A DNA stretch of 64,000 bases, taken from Lactobacillus sp. Sy-1. GTDB taxonomy: Bacteria; Bacillota; Bacilli; Lactobacillales; Lactobacillaceae. The stretch lies in the NCBI RefSeq assembly GCF_019303535.1, contig NZ_JACCIU010000001.1, forward strand, positions 930,001 through 994,000, given 5' to 3'. This document shows positions 18,490-27,740 of the stretch, piece by piece. The translations under genes were made by a program, and so were the position numbers. Below the pieces are notes generated by a model. The model was not told the DNA's origin and ran no database searches. It was given only the letters and a program-made list of their open reading frames with translations. Position 1 is the first letter of the stretch; each line of letters begins with the position of its first letter.

Positions 18490-19128
18490 TTGCGAAGCTT
18501 ATTTTGGGATTTTGATGGGACCCTTTTTGATACCTATCCAATGATGGTGGCTGCCTTTGACCAAACCCTTCAACAATTAGGAATCGATGAAATTGAAATG
18601 GATGATAACGCCTACTATGAAGAAATGCGGCGACATTCTGCAGGAAGTGCCATTAATCGGTTTGCGGCTGAGTTCAACCTTTCGCAATCTGCAATTTTGC
18701 CTCCGTTCAAGAAGCGCCAGGATCACCTAGTGGTAAATAGTAAGCCGTTTTCAGGAGCAGTGGAAATTCTAAAGTGGAACGTTGATCATGGCGGCCAAAA
18801 TTTCCTGCTAACTCATCGGGATCAAATTTCACTGGCGATGCTGGAGCGGGTTGGCATCAAAAAATTGTTCACTGATTTCGTCACCAGTGAACAATCATTT
18901 CCGCGGAAACCGAATCCGGATTCTTTGAACTATTTAATTGATAAATACTCAGTTGACCGTAGTCACGCTGCAATGATTGGCGATCGGAAACTAGATATTG
19001 ATGCGGGCCATAATGCTAACATCGACGGATTCTTATTTGATCCAGATGGCATTATTCATTCCACTGGTAATCCAGAGGTTAAGGTAGCTGCATTATCTGA
19101 ACTAATGCCAGCTTTAAAACGGCTTTAG
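18490..19128 (+). CDS. HAD-superfamily hydrolase, phosphoglycolate phosphatase-like
   Basis: About 212 residues. Motif I FWDFDGTLFDTYP provides the nucleophile Asp, motif II is LLTHRD, and motif III/IV is KPNPDSLNYL with MIGDRKLDIDAG. A cap domain lies between motifs I and II, as in the phosphoglycolate phosphatase/beta-phosphoglucomutase group. The substrate is unknown. Start choice: GGGGG (18478-18482) directly abuts ATG 18484, while TTG 18490 is 7 bp away, so TTG is preferred; the ATG would add two residues. Its 3' end overlaps the convergent gene by 15 bp, and its terminator lies inside that gene. Confidence 0.85.
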   Translation: MRSLFWDFDGTLFDTYPMMVAAFDQTLQQLGIDEIEMDDNAYYEEMRRHSAGSAINRFAAEFNLSQSAILPPFKKRQDHLVVNSKPFSGAVEILKWNVDHGGQNFLLTHRDQISLAMLERVGIKKLFTDFVTSEQSFPRKPNPDSLNYLIDKYSVDRSHAAMIGDRKLDIDAGHNANIDGFLFDPDGIIHSTGNPEVKVAALSELMPALKRL

Positions 19129-19956
19129 ACAATTGTCAAATCCGGCTCCGTATGTTTCACCAAATAGGACTAGATGAAATAATAAGTAATATGCTCGATA
19201 CCAAGGAAGGCGTTCTTCAACGCCTTTTTTTAGTGGATACACTGAATTATAACCGGCGTAGAAATCCTGGTTAAAACCACCAAAGACGGTTGTAACCCCA
19301 ATATCGAATTCACGATCACCATAGTAAACATCTGGGTCAATTAAATATGGTTGACCACCGGAAAAAGTGAAATTACCAGACCACAAATCGCCGTGCAGTA
19401 GGCTGGGGATGGTCGGATGCTTTGCGAAGTAAGTGTTAATTTGTTCGATCATTGCATTAAAGTGTTGTTCGCGAAATGAGTTCCAACGGCCCTTTTGCTT
19501 AGCAACGTTAGCAAGTGGCAATAGGCGTTGATTAACGTAAAATGTTTGCCAATCTGATTGCCAGTGATTGTTTTTGGGAACCCGACCTGCCATGAAATCA
19601 TGGTCTAAACCAAATTGATTAGCATGGATTTGATGGACCTTAGCCACCATTTGACCAAGTTCAAACTGGCTGCCACTACTTTGTTCGATCCACTTTAAAA
19701 TTAAAAAGCCATCCCCGTTAATTTCACCAAAATCTACTATGGTTGGAACGTTAGCGGCTTGCCCCAATAATTTAATTCCCTCCACTTCATGTGCAAAGAA
19801 CTCAGCGCCGCGGTTGGGTTGGACCTTCATAAAGAACTTGGTTTGACCATCTGAAATTGCAAATGATTCATTGATATCACCACCACTGACTGGTTGGTAG
19901 GATTGAACATTTTTGATTGGCAGTTGGGCGAGCCAATTCGAAGTAAGTTTAAACAT
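19114..19956 (-). CDS. Fructosamine kinase family protein
   Basis: About 280 residues from the ATG at 19956; an upstream in-frame ATG at 19968 abuts the SD AAAGGATG and is less likely. Kinase-like fold: SGGDINESFAI (glycine-rich loop), FFMKVQPN (Lys), LLHGDLWSGNFTF (catalytic HGDLWxxN) and YLIDPDVYYGDREFD (metal Asp). This is the fructosamine-3-kinase/aminoglycoside-phosphotransferase family, which in bacteria repairs glycated amines or acts on ribulosamines; the substrate here is unproven. The 3' part of the gene carries, on the other strand, a terminator hairpin for the opposing operon. Confidence 0.85.
   Translation of the reverse strand: MFKLTSNWLAQLPIKNVQSYQPVSGGDINESFAISDGQTKFFMKVQPNRGAEFFAHEVEGIKLLGQAANVPTIVDFGEINGDGFLILKWIEQSSGSQFELGQMVAKVHQIHANQFGLDHDFMAGRVPKNNHWQSDWQTFYVNQRLLPLANVAKQKGRWNSFREQHFNAMIEQINTYFAKHPTIPSLLHGDLWSGNFTFSGGQPYLIDPDVYYGDREFDIGVTTVFGGFNQDFYAGYNSVYPLKKGVEERLPWYRAYYLLFHLVLFGETYGAGFDNCLKPF
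19207..19231 (+). terminator. Intrinsic terminator of the prmA-HAD operon inside the convergent kinase gene
   Basis: On the + strand AAGGCGTT (19207-19214), loop CTTC, AACGCCTT (19219-19226), then a T run to 19231. It is about 80 bp past the HAD stop codon and lies within the coding sequence of the minus-strand kinase, where it encodes part of KKGVEERLP. No other terminator separates the two convergent genes. Confidence 0.75.
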
Positions 19957-20024
19957 TTTAAACACCATCCTTTTATAAAACGTATCTTTAATTATAGTCG
20001 ATTTTAAATTCGAGGTGAATTACC

Positions 20025-20053
20025 TTGACTTTTGAACCTAATTCGATTAATCT
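20025..20053 (+). promoter_or_regulatory. Candidate promoter of hisS-aspS
   Basis: TTGACT (20025-20030), 17 bp, TAATCT (20048-20053). The -10 is weak but the position fits the start of the T-box leader. Confidence 0.45.
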
Positions 20054-20059
20054 TAACTT

Positions 20060-20273
20060 GAATTAAAAATTAGACCGGTGAAAAAGAAGAGTACGTTTTG
20101 GTGATGCTTAGAGAGCATTTGATGGGTGGAAAAATGCCATCATTAAAACGGAAGGACACTTTAGAGGTTAATAGCTTAGCTATTCGTTGCATAGACGTTA
20201 CCTATTAGCAATAAAAAAGGTGGTACCGCGCTCTTTGCGCCCTTGTCAATTATTTTGACAGGGGCTTTTTTTA
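20060..20273 (+). promoter_or_regulatory. T-box riboswitch controlling hisS-aspS
   Basis: Stem I features: AGTA (20090-20093), AGAGAGC (20110-20116), and a specifier region with GGACAC at 20154-20159. The T-box sequence AAGGTGGTACCGCG (20217-20230) and terminator GCCCTTGTCAA / TTGACAGGGGC with a T run (20239-20272) follow. Uncharged tRNA binding would favour the antiterminator. The specifier reads GAC (Asp, 20155-20157) and, overlapping by one base, CAC (His, 20157-20159), matching the two synthetases downstream. Confidence 0.93.
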
Positions 20274-20306
20274 TTGGCCTGATTGATTATTGTAGGAGGA
20301 CTCCGT

Positions 20307-21596
20307 ATGAGATACCAAAAACCAAAAGGAACTGCGGACATTTTACCAGGGGAATCACAAAAATGGCAATTCATTGAAGATACTGCTCGGATGCTGTTTG
20401 CTGATTATCGTTACCAGGAAATTAGAACGCCCATGTTTGAAAGCTACGAAGTATTCTCTAGAACTTCCGGGGATACTTCAGATATTGTTACCAAGGAAAT
20501 GTATGATTTTAAGGATAAGGGTGATCGTCACATTACTCTGCGTCCAGAAGGAACTGCCGGGGTAGTTAGGGCGTTCATTGAAAATAAATTATATGGACCC
20601 GAACACCAAAAACCAGTCAAGGTCTTTTACATGGGACCAATGTTTCGTTATGAACGGCCTCAATCAGGTCGGCAACGCCAATTTAATCAAATCGGGGTCG
20701 AAGCATTTGGCAGTGATTCGCCTAGCCTAGATGCCGAAGTAATTGCAATGGCGCTAGACCTCCTAAATCATTTTGGAATCAGTGACTTGAAGGTGGCTCT
20801 AAACACCTTAGGGGATACTGAAAGTCGGGATGCCTATCGGAAAGCCTTAATTGATTACTTAGAACCTCACTTTGATGAACTAAGCGATGATTCTAAACAG
20901 CGACTTCACAAAAACCCGCTTAGGGTTCTTGATAGTAAGGATGCCAATGATCAAAAGCTGGTGGCTGATGCGCCACGGATTTTAGATTACCTAACGCCAA
21001 CTTCCCAAGAACACTTTGATAAGGTCAAGACTTTGTTGGACAGCTTAGGAATCAAGTATGAAGTTGATACTGAAATCGTGCGGGGCCTTGACTACTATAA
21101 CCATACGATTTTTGAAATTATGGCAAATTCCAAGGCACTAGGGAGTGGTTACACTACCATTTGTGCTGGAGGCCGTTACAACGGACTGGTCGAAGAACTT
21201 GGTGGTCCTGAAGTTTCCGGAATCGGATTTGGTTTAGGTTTGGAGAGGCTCTTGCTATTAATGGAATCAGAAGGGGTTCAGTTCCCAGATTTGAATCAAT
21301 TGGATGCTTACGTAGTGGGGATCGGGGATGATACCGATGTAGCTTCCCTTCAAGTTGTTCAAGCGCTCCGTGCGGATGGCTTTTCAGTAGACCGCGACTA
21401 CTTGGACCGTAAGCCCAAGGCACAGTTTAAGTCTGCCGATAAATTGGGAGCTGAATATACGCTAACCATTGGGGATCAAGAATTAGCTGACCATACAATT
21501 CACGTCAAGCAAATGCAAACTGGTAAAGAAGAAACGATTCCAGTTGATGACGTTAAGAACGACTTTGGCAAAGTGATTGATAAGCATTTTAATTAA
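20307..21596 (+). CDS. hisS: Histidyl-tRNA synthetase
   Basis: 429 residues from ATG 20307 (SD TAGGAGGA); the frame is open from TTG 20283 but that lacks an SD. Class II motifs: [16 protein letters not shown] at the N-terminus, motif 2 [14 protein letters not shown] and [14 protein letters not shown], HisA signature [15 protein letters not shown], and motif 3 [12 protein letters not shown]. The C-terminal anticodon-binding domain covers about residues 325-425. It charges tRNA-His in the cytosol. It is paired with aspS, 20 bp downstream, under one T-box. Confidence 0.97.
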   Translation: MRYQKPKGTADILPGESQKWQFIEDTARMLFADYRYQEIRTPMFESYEVFSRTSGDTSDIVTKEMYDFKDKGDRHITLRPEGTAGVVRAFIENKLYGPEHQKPVKVFYMGPMFRYERPQSGRQRQFNQIGVEAFGSDSPSLDAEVIAMALDLLNHFGISDLKVALNTLGDTESRDAYRKALIDYLEPHFDELSDDSKQRLHKNPLRVLDSKDANDQKLVADAPRILDYLTPTSQEHFDKVKTLLDSLGIKYEVDTEIVRGLDYYNHTIFEIMANSKALGSGYTTICAGGRYNGLVEELGGPEVSGIGFGLGLERLLLLMESEGVQFPDLNQLDAYVVGIGDDTDVASLQVVQALRADGFSVDRDYLDRKPKAQFKSADKLGAEYTLTIGDQELADHTIHVKQMQTGKEETIPVDDVKNDFGKVIDKHFN

Positions 21597-21616
21597 AATA
21601 GGATGGTGGAAAAGTA

Positions 21617-23413
21617 ATGAAAGACAGAACTACTTATGCTGGACTAGTAAATGAAGACTTATTAGGCCAAAAGGTAATTTTAGATGGATGGGTTCAAAAG
21701 CGACGGGACCTTGGAAAGTTAATTTTTATTGATTTAAGAGACCGTGAAGGAATCGTTCAATTAGTGTTTAGTGAAGATAATAGTAAGGAAGCTTTATCCG
21801 TTGCTGAAGACCTCAGAAGCGAATACGTAATTCAAGTTGAAGGGACCGTAGTAGCGCGTTCTGAAAATGAAATTAACCCTGATATGAAGACTGGAAAAGT
21901 GGAAGTTGAAGTTAGTTCAGTAACACTATTGAATAAGGCTAAGACCCCTCCATTTTACATTCAAGATGACATTAACGTGTCTGAAGAACTAAAGTTGAAG
22001 TATCGTTATTTAGATCTTAGAAGACCAGAAATGTTAAAGGGAATGTTGGTTCGGAACCGGATTTTACAATCCGTTCATAGCTACTTTGATAGCCAAGACT
22101 TCTTAAACATTGAAACCCCAGACCTTACGATTTCAACGCCAGAAGGGGCGCGGGACTACCTTGTCCCTTCCCGAGTTCATAAGGGATCATTTTACGCCCT
22201 TCCACAATCACCACAATTATTTAAGCAATTGTTGATGGGGGCTGGAATGGATAAGTATTACCAAATCGCTCGTTGTTTTCGGGATGAAGATTTACGTGGT
22301 GATCGCCAACCAGAATTTACCCAAATTGATATGGAAACTTCATTCCAATCAGCTGAAGAAATCCAAGCCATTACCGAAGGGTTGATTAAGAAGGTAATGA
22401 AGGATACTTTAGATATCGATGTTAAGACACCATTTAAACGGATTACTTGGCAAGAATCAATGGATCGCTTTGGAACTGACCAACCAGACGTTCGGTTTGG
22501 AATGGAATTAAAGGATCTTTCAGATGTTGTTAAGGATTCTGAATTCAAGGTCTTTACAAACGTGGTTGCAAATGGCGATCAAGTAAAGGCAATCGCCGTT
22601 CCCGGTGGTGCTGACGCATATTCAAGAAAGGATATTGACAAGTACACGGACTACGTAAAACGATTCGGTGCCCAAGGATTAGCATGGCTAAAGGTTACTG
22701 ACGATGGCTTTAGCGGTCCAATTGCTAAGTTCTTTAAGGATGAAACAATCTTTAAGCAAATCCTAGCAGCAACCGGCGCAAAGCCTGGTGATTTACTACT
22801 ATTTGCTGCTGATAGAAGCAAGGTGGTTGCAGATACCTTAGGCTATCTAAGAACTGCAATTGCTGAAGAACAAAACATGATTCCAAAGGACGTCTTTGAC
22901 TACCTCTGGGTTGTTGACTGGCCACTCTTTGAATACGATGAAGGAATCAACCGTTGGGTTCCTGCTCACCACCCATTCACAATGCCAAATGAAGGGGATG
23001 AACACTACCTAAACGAAGGTGAAGATCCTCACAAAGCCCACGCCCAAAGTTACGATATTATCCTAAACGGGCTCGAATTAGGTGGTGGTTCAATCCGGAT
23101 TCACACCCGTGAGCTACAAGAAAAAATGCTAGCTGCCCTGGGCTTTAGTAAGGAACGAGCTCAAGCACGGTTTGGCTACTTCTTAGATGCGCTTGAATAT
23201 GGTTTTCCACCTCATGGTGGGTTAGCAATCGGATTAGACCGGTTTACTAGATTGTTAGCTCAACGGGGTAACATTCGTGACGTAATTGCGTTCCCTAAGA
23301 ACTCTAAGGCTGTTGAGCCATTGACTGGCGCTCCGGCTGAAGTGGCACCAAAGCAACTCCTTGACCTTGGAATTGAAGTTACTGAACACGATGATAACGA
23401 TTCTAGAGAATAA
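21617..23413 (+). CDS. aspS: Aspartyl-tRNA synthetase
   Basis: 598 residues, bacterial-type AspRS. The N-terminal OB anticodon domain ([20 protein letters not shown]) covers about 15-110. The class II core has motif 2 [18 protein letters not shown], a GAD insertion (about 290-420) and motif 3 [15 protein letters not shown]. It aspartylates tRNA-Asp. Whether it also charges tRNA-Asn cannot be decided by eye. It is cotranscribed with hisS and ends at a strong terminator. Confidence 0.97.
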   Translation: MKDRTTYAGLVNEDLLGQKVILDGWVQKRRDLGKLIFIDLRDREGIVQLVFSEDNSKEALSVAEDLRSEYVIQVEGTVVARSENEINPDMKTGKVEVEVSSVTLLNKAKTPPFYIQDDINVSEELKLKYRYLDLRRPEMLKGMLVRNRILQSVHSYFDSQDFLNIETPDLTISTPEGARDYLVPSRVHKGSFYALPQSPQLFKQLLMGAGMDKYYQIARCFRDEDLRGDRQPEFTQIDMETSFQSAEEIQAITEGLIKKVMKDTLDIDVKTPFKRITWQESMDRFGTDQPDVRFGMELKDLSDVVKDSEFKVFTNVVANGDQVKAIAVPGGADAYSRKDIDKYTDYVKRFGAQGLAWLKVTDDGFSGPIAKFFKDETIFKQILAATGAKPGDLLLFAADRSKVVADTLGYLRTAIAEEQNMIPKDVFDYLWVVDWPLFEYDEGINRWVPAHHPFTMPNEGDEHYLNEGEDPHKAHAQSYDIILNGLELGGGSIRIHTRELQEKMLAALGFSKERAQARFGYFLDALEYGFPPHGGLAIGLDRFTRLLAQRGNIRDVIAFPKNSKAVEPLTGAPAEVAPKQLLDLGIEVTEHDDNDSRE

Positions 23414-23423
23414 TTGAATTAAG

Positions 23424-23459
23424 CTAAAAGGGGAGAATCATTGATTCTTCCCTTTTTAG
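23424..23459 (+). terminator. Intrinsic terminator after aspS
   Basis: AAAAGGGGAGAATC / GATTCTTCCCTTTT with a 3-nt loop and trailing T, about 12 bp after the aspS stop. Confidence 0.88.
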
Positions 23460-23480
23460 TGTTTTAAATTTATTTTTTGG

Positions 23481-23489
23481 TGGTATACT
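23481..23489 (+). promoter_or_regulatory. Extended -10 promoter of the YitT-family gene
   Basis: TGGTATACT: TG plus one base plus TATACT. No clear -35. It lies about 32 bp before the chosen start codon and overlaps the region where longer N-terminal extensions would begin. Confidence 0.45.
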
Positions 23490-23521
23490 TATTGCATGTT
23501 TTTATAAGGAGGGACTACAAG

Positions 23522-24400
23522 ATGGATGATATGCGATTGCTATTTGAACGACACGAGTACTTAGCAAAAGCCTCAATGGCGTTTTTTTATGCAATTACCG
23601 TTTCGGTTGCCATGAACTTTTTTTGGACTCCCGGACACATTTACTCGTCTGGATATACGGGGTTATCCCAATTGATTGATACCATGTCGAGCCGCTACCT
23701 TCCGTTTACGATTCCAACTGCGATCGGACTGTTTTTATTGAACATTCCAACGTTTGTCTTGGCCTGGAAGCAAATTGGTCATCAATTTACCATTTTTACA
23801 GTGGTGGCGGTTTTCCTCGCCAGTTTTATGATTAAGACTTTACACCCGGTTTACTTAACTAATGACCCAATTATTTGTGCCATTTTTGGGGGGATCGTAA
23901 ATGGTTTTGGAACCGGAATTTCACTTAAAAACGGCATTTCAACCGGTGGGTTGGATATTTTAGGGATTGTCATCCGGCGCAAAACTGGTAAAACGATTGG
24001 AAATGTTAACATCACGTTCAACGTGTTTATCGTGGTAGCGGCCGGATTAGCGTATGGGTGGCCGTACGCATTTTACTCTGCGATTGGACTAGTGGTTAAT
24101 GCTAAGATAATTGATTTGACTTATACCAGACAGCAATTGTTGCAGGTAATGATTGTTACAGAACGTCCCAAGAGTGTAACCGATAGTGTTCAAAATCACC
24201 TTCGTCGTGGAATCACAATTGTCCACCATGCTGAAGGGGCCTATAATCACGATACTAAAACGATTCTATTCACCGTGGTTTCAAGATATGAAATGGCAGA
24301 ATTTGAAGAGGCAATGAATGAATCCGATCCGGCTGCATTCACGACCATCTCACCAATCGTTAAAATTATCGGGCGGTTCTGGGAGCCCAAGTTGAAGTAA
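23522..24400 (+). CDS. YitT family membrane protein (DUF161/DUF2179)
   Basis: 292 residues from ATG 23522 behind AAGGAGGG; upstream in-frame codons overlap the promoter. About five or six membrane segments occupy residues 15-190, with the YitT signatures FGTGISLKNGISTGGLDILG and IGLVVNAKIIDLTY. A soluble C-terminal DUF2179 domain follows (LLQVMIVTERPKSV; GITIVHHAEGAY; TILFTVVSRYEMAEFEE). The molecular function of YitT proteins is not known. It lies between aspS and a teichoic acid cluster, each with its own promoter, so a functional link is not implied. Confidence 0.9.
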   Translation: MDDMRLLFERHEYLAKASMAFFYAITVSVAMNFFWTPGHIYSSGYTGLSQLIDTMSSRYLPFTIPTAIGLFLLNIPTFVLAWKQIGHQFTIFTVVAVFLASFMIKTLHPVYLTNDPIICAIFGGIVNGFGTGISLKNGISTGGLDILGIVIRRKTGKTIGNVNITFNVFIVVAAGLAYGWPYAFYSAIGLVVNAKIIDLTYTRQQLLQVMIVTERPKSVTDSVQNHLRRGITIVHHAEGAYNHDTKTILFTVVSRYEMAEFEEAMNESDPAAFTTISPIVKIIGRFWEPKLK

Positions 24401-24459
24401 TTGAACTAGAGTTGAATGCTTAGATTTCTTTAAATTTTAATGTTTGTTAATTTTAATTA

Positions 24460-24468
24460 TGTTATAAT
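24460..24468 (+). promoter_or_regulatory. Extended -10 promoter of the second teichoic acid cluster
   Basis: TGTTATAAT: TG, one base, perfect TATAAT (24463-24468), in an AT-rich stretch. No strong -35. It lies 55 bp ahead of the first gene. Confidence 0.6.
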
Positions 24469-24522
24469 ATCCAATTGTATTATCTAGGACTTTTATTTTG
24501 AGGGAATGATGGTGACTTAGTT

Positions 24523-25677
24523 GTGAAGGTATTGTATTTATGGTTGATTAGGATGATTTCGTTATGTCTTTATTTTAAGCAAAAAAATAATGTCGTCTAC
24601 ATAATGAGTTTTGATAACAACCTTCGCTTGATCAAGCGGATGGCATCAGAACTGCCTAGTGGTCAATCATTAATTGTGCTGTATGAACCTGATACGGAAG
24701 CGGGTGCGACCGATTTAGAGGCGTTTGGGATCACTACCTATCAGTTCGAAGAGGGGTTGTCCTTCGCCTTCAAGTTGTTGCCAATCATCATGTCGTCACG
24801 ACTGGTCTTTTGTGATAACTACTACCCATTCTTAGGGGGCTTAGTCCACTCTAGTGGGCTGAAGATTATCCAATTATGGCATGCGAATGGGGCGATTAAA
24901 AAATTTGGTTGGGCTGATCCAATGACAGCGAAGCGAAGTAAATCAGACCAGCACCGCTTTCAGTCCGTGTATAACCAATTTGATGAATATGTTGTCGCAT
25001 CCAAAACGATGGGCCGGGTATTTGAAAATAGTTACCACGTTCCCTTTGAACGGATGCAAATGCTGGGTTATCCGCGTTCGGATCGGTTCTTTAAAGCGGA
25101 TTGGCAAACCCATGCGCAAAGTCGGGTGTACGTAGTGGCACCTGAGTTAAAAGATAAACGGGTGATTCTGTACGCGCCGACCTACCGGGATGGGCTGGCT
25201 TTTACCCCTCCGGCTGATTTACTAGAGGCGATTACGGTTGATCCAGCTGCGGAAGTAGTGGTCAAGCTCCATCCATTGTTAAAAAATAAGGAAGCTGAAT
25301 TGGCCGCTGAAAATCTTAAGTCTGGTAGTAATCGGATTCACTTTTATAACCAGCTATCCACTTCCGACTTACTATCGGTTACTAATACTTTGATTACAGA
25401 CTACTCATCAGTTGCGTTTGATTACAGCTTGTTACCTAATGCCCACTCGATGCTATTCTTTATGTTTGACTTAGCAGAGTACCAAAAAAATCCGGGAATT
25501 CAGTCCGACTTATTGAACTGGTTACCATCAAAACCAATTTTAACATCGGCTGAATTAGCAGCTGCAATTAAGCAAAATGCTAAAACCGATTTTACTAATT
25601 TTAATCAGCATTGGAATACTTATAATGATGGCCAGGCTACTAAGCGGGTCATTGATAGATATATTGAAAATAGATAA
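24523..25677 (+). CDS. TagB-like CDP-glycerol glycerophosphotransferase
   Basis: 384 residues, one glycerophosphotransferase domain: IQLWHANGAIKKFGW (His near 120), [50 protein letters not shown]. The use of WHANGAIKKF rather than WHGTPLKKL is typical of TagB/TarB primases, which add the first glycerol-phosphate to the ManNAc-GlcNAc-PP-undecaprenol primer. A short hydrophobic N-terminus (YLWLIRMISLCLYF) may bind the membrane. The start is a weak GTG at 24523 with the nearest good SD about 17 bases upstream, serving a 4-codon ORF. It begins the cluster with tarG and a TagF-like gene. Confidence 0.86.
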   Translation: MKVLYLWLIRMISLCLYFKQKNNVVYIMSFDNNLRLIKRMASELPSGQSLIVLYEPDTEAGATDLEAFGITTYQFEEGLSFAFKLLPIIMSSRLVFCDNYYPFLGGLVHSSGLKIIQLWHANGAIKKFGWADPMTAKRSKSDQHRFQSVYNQFDEYVVASKTMGRVFENSYHVPFERMQMLGYPRSDRFFKADWQTHAQSRVYVVAPELKDKRVILYAPTYRDGLAFTPPADLLEAITVDPAAEVVVKLHPLLKNKEAELAAENLKSGSNRIHFYNQLSTSDLLSVTNTLITDYSSVAFDYSLLPNAHSMLFFMFDLAEYQKNPGIQSDLLNWLPSKPILTSAELAAAIKQNAKTDFTNFNQHWNTYNDGQATKRVIDRYIENR

Positions 25678-25692
25678 GGAAGTGTCAACGAC

Positions 25693-26502
25693 TTGAAAGA
25701 AGTTGGAACGTTAATTAAAGAGCAATTAGGCAATCTGGGAATTATGTTTAGAATTTCTAGGTACCAAGATAAATCGGATTATCAAAGCCATTATCTAGGG
25801 CTAGTTTGGGAATACCTCTACCCTCTAATTCAAATCGCCATTTATTGGATGGTGTTTGGGATTGGACTTAAGAAGGGGGCTTCCGAAGGTGTTGATTACC
25901 TTTCTTGGATGGTGATCGGAATTACTCCCTGGTTCTTTATGAACAGTGTTACCTTGGATTCATCGAAGAGTATTTACCAACAGGTTGGAATGGTTTCCAA
26001 GATGAAGTTTCCGGTTAGTATCTTGCCCTCCATTAAGATCATAAGTAACCTCAGTTCATTTTGGACGATGCTGGTATTTTCAATTGTCATCGGATTTTTC
26101 AAGGGTGGAATTACCCCTAATATCTATTGGTTCCAGTGGATTTACTACTTCTTTGCAATGATCATGTGGCTAGTGGCCTTTGGAATCTTTAATTCGACCG
26201 TCTCGATTTTGGTCCGGGATTACCGCATTTTACTACAATCAGTAATGAGAATGCTCTTCTACATGTCTGGAGTGCTATTTAACTTTCAGACCGATGCATT
26301 TCCGCCAGCATTCGCACGGATCTTACAACTAAATCCATTTTTCTACATTGTTAATGGGTTTAGAGAATCGATGTTTTCAGAAGCCTGGTTTTGGCAACAC
26401 CCAACCCTAACGATTATCTTCTGGCTATTCGTTGCATTCTTCTTGTTGGTTGGGGCCCACTTACATTACAAGTTTAGATCCCACTTCGTTGACTTAATTT
26501 AA
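25693..26502 (+). CDS. tarG: Teichoic acid ABC exporter permease TarG/TagG
   Basis: 269 residues with six hydrophobic segments of the ABC-2 type: GLVWEYLYPLIQIAIYWMVF, then four further helices, ending IIFWLFVAFFLLVGAHLHYK. The order and motifs (YLSWMVIGITPWFFMNS; LNPFFYIVNGFRES) match TagG/TarG, the membrane half of the wall teichoic acid flippase. It starts with TTG 25693 behind AAGGAAGTG. The ATPase TarH, usually the next gene, is not present anywhere in this window, so the partner must be encoded elsewhere. Confidence 0.9.
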   Translation: MKEVGTLIKEQLGNLGIMFRISRYQDKSDYQSHYLGLVWEYLYPLIQIAIYWMVFGIGLKKGASEGVDYLSWMVIGITPWFFMNSVTLDSSKSIYQQVGMVSKMKFPVSILPSIKIISNLSSFWTMLVFSIVIGFFKGGITPNIYWFQWIYYFFAMIMWLVAFGIFNSTVSILVRDYRILLQSVMRMLFYMSGVLFNFQTDAFPPAFARILQLNPFFYIVNGFRESMFSEAWFWQHPTLTIIFWLFVAFFLLVGAHLHYKFRSHFVDLI

Positions 26503-26516
26503 TTTGGAGGAATCAA

Positions 26517-27740
26517 ATGCTTAATTCATTCATTAATAAGATGATTAAAATGGTTAAGATTGTGATTCGTTATGGACTCATCGTTATTAACGATGGGTTT
26601 ATTTGTTTACCGGTAAAAAAAGGGGTAGTCATTTTTGATAGCTTTAATGGCCGTGACATTAATGATAATCCAGCTGCGATTTATCGGCAGCTAGTTCGGG
26701 ATGATCCTAAATTTGCCCAAACCACATTTTTTGCGGTCAAGCCGGATAAATATAACGAATTACATGCACAGTACCCAGAAATTAAACTCCTAAAAAGGTT
26801 TATGCCCAGTTGGGTCTGGTACATGGCGCGGGCTGAGTTTTGGGTGTTTAACTCACGGATGCCGGCTTGGTGGCGCAAGAATCGTAGGACTACCTATATT
26901 CAGACCTGGCATGGGACGCCCCTTAAGAAATTAGGGGTCGATATTGATAACGTTGAGATGCCTGGGACTGATACGACTAAGTACCACCGCCGCTTTGTTG
27001 CCGAAACTAGGCGTTGGGACTACTTGATTGCCCCAAACCAGTACTCAAAGGTGATTTTTAAACGGGCCTTTCAATTTCATAACCAGTTCTTGGATATTGG
27101 TTATCCTAGAAATGACGTTTTGTATTCTGATAATAATAAAATAGCGATTCAAAGCTTGAAAAGAGAACTGCTCGGCAATTCCACTGCTCATGTAATTACG
27201 TATGCTCCGACTTGGCGGGATGATCAATACATTACCAGGGGTCAGTACAAATTTGAGTTACCGTTCGATTTAAAACGCTTTTTTGAGGTAGTGGCTGATG
27301 ATACGATCTTAATTATTCGTCCCCACTATTTGATTAAGGACCACATTAACATCACCGGGTTTGAAGACCGAGTTCGGATTTTAGCGGATGAAGACATCAG
27401 CTCGATTTATTTAATTACCGATTTATTAATCACTGATTACTCTTCAGTAATGTTTGACTTTGCAAACTTAAATCGACCGATGCTATTTTATAGTTATGAT
27501 TTGGAGCACTATCGTGATCAACTCCGGGGCTTTTATTTTAACTACCAAACTGAATTACCCGGGCCACTAACTACTAACCAGGATCAATTCTTTGATCAGT
27601 TAGCTCGTTATACAGTTGATGGCACTTTTAAAAATGAATATGATAAAATGAAACTGTTTAGAGAAAAATTTTGCAGCTGGGAATCAGCAGATTCTTCAGA
27701 ACAAGTTGTCAAAATAATAAGGGGCGAAGTTTATGAATGA
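26517..27740 (+). CDS. TagF/TarF-like CDP-glycerol glycerophosphotransferase
   Basis: 407 residues, single glycerophosphotransferase domain with the complete signature: [19 protein letters not shown] (His near 132), [63 protein letters not shown]. It closely resembles the C-terminal half of the 9676-11964 fusion protein but lacks a GT2 domain. It likely extends the poly(glycerol-phosphate) chain at the membrane. It is 14 bp after tarG, behind GGAGGAA, and its stop overlaps the nfo start (ATGAATGA), giving translational coupling. Confidence 0.88.
   Translation: MLNSFINKMIKMVKIVIRYGLIVINDGFICLPVKKGVVIFDSFNGRDINDNPAAIYRQLVRDDPKFAQTTFFAVKPDKYNELHAQYPEIKLLKRFMPSWVWYMARAEFWVFNSRMPAWWRKNRRTTYIQTWHGTPLKKLGVDIDNVEMPGTDTTKYHRRFVAETRRWDYLIAPNQYSKVIFKRAFQFHNQFLDIGYPRNDVLYSDNNKIAIQSLKRELLGNSTAHVITYAPTWRDDQYITRGQYKFELPFDLKRFFEVVADDTILIIRPHYLIKDHINITGFEDRVRILADEDISSIYLITDLLITDYSSVMFDFANLNRPMLFYSYDLEHYRDQLRGFYFNYQTELPGPLTTNQDQFFDQLARYTVDGTFKNEYDKMKLFREKFCSWESADSSEQVVKIIRGEVYE

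Noticed and set aside
19128-19137. GACAATTGTC palindrome at the HAD/kinase junction as an operator
   Set aside because: Ten-base AT-rich palindromes are frequent by chance, and the location at overlapping 3' ends makes transcriptional control unlikely.
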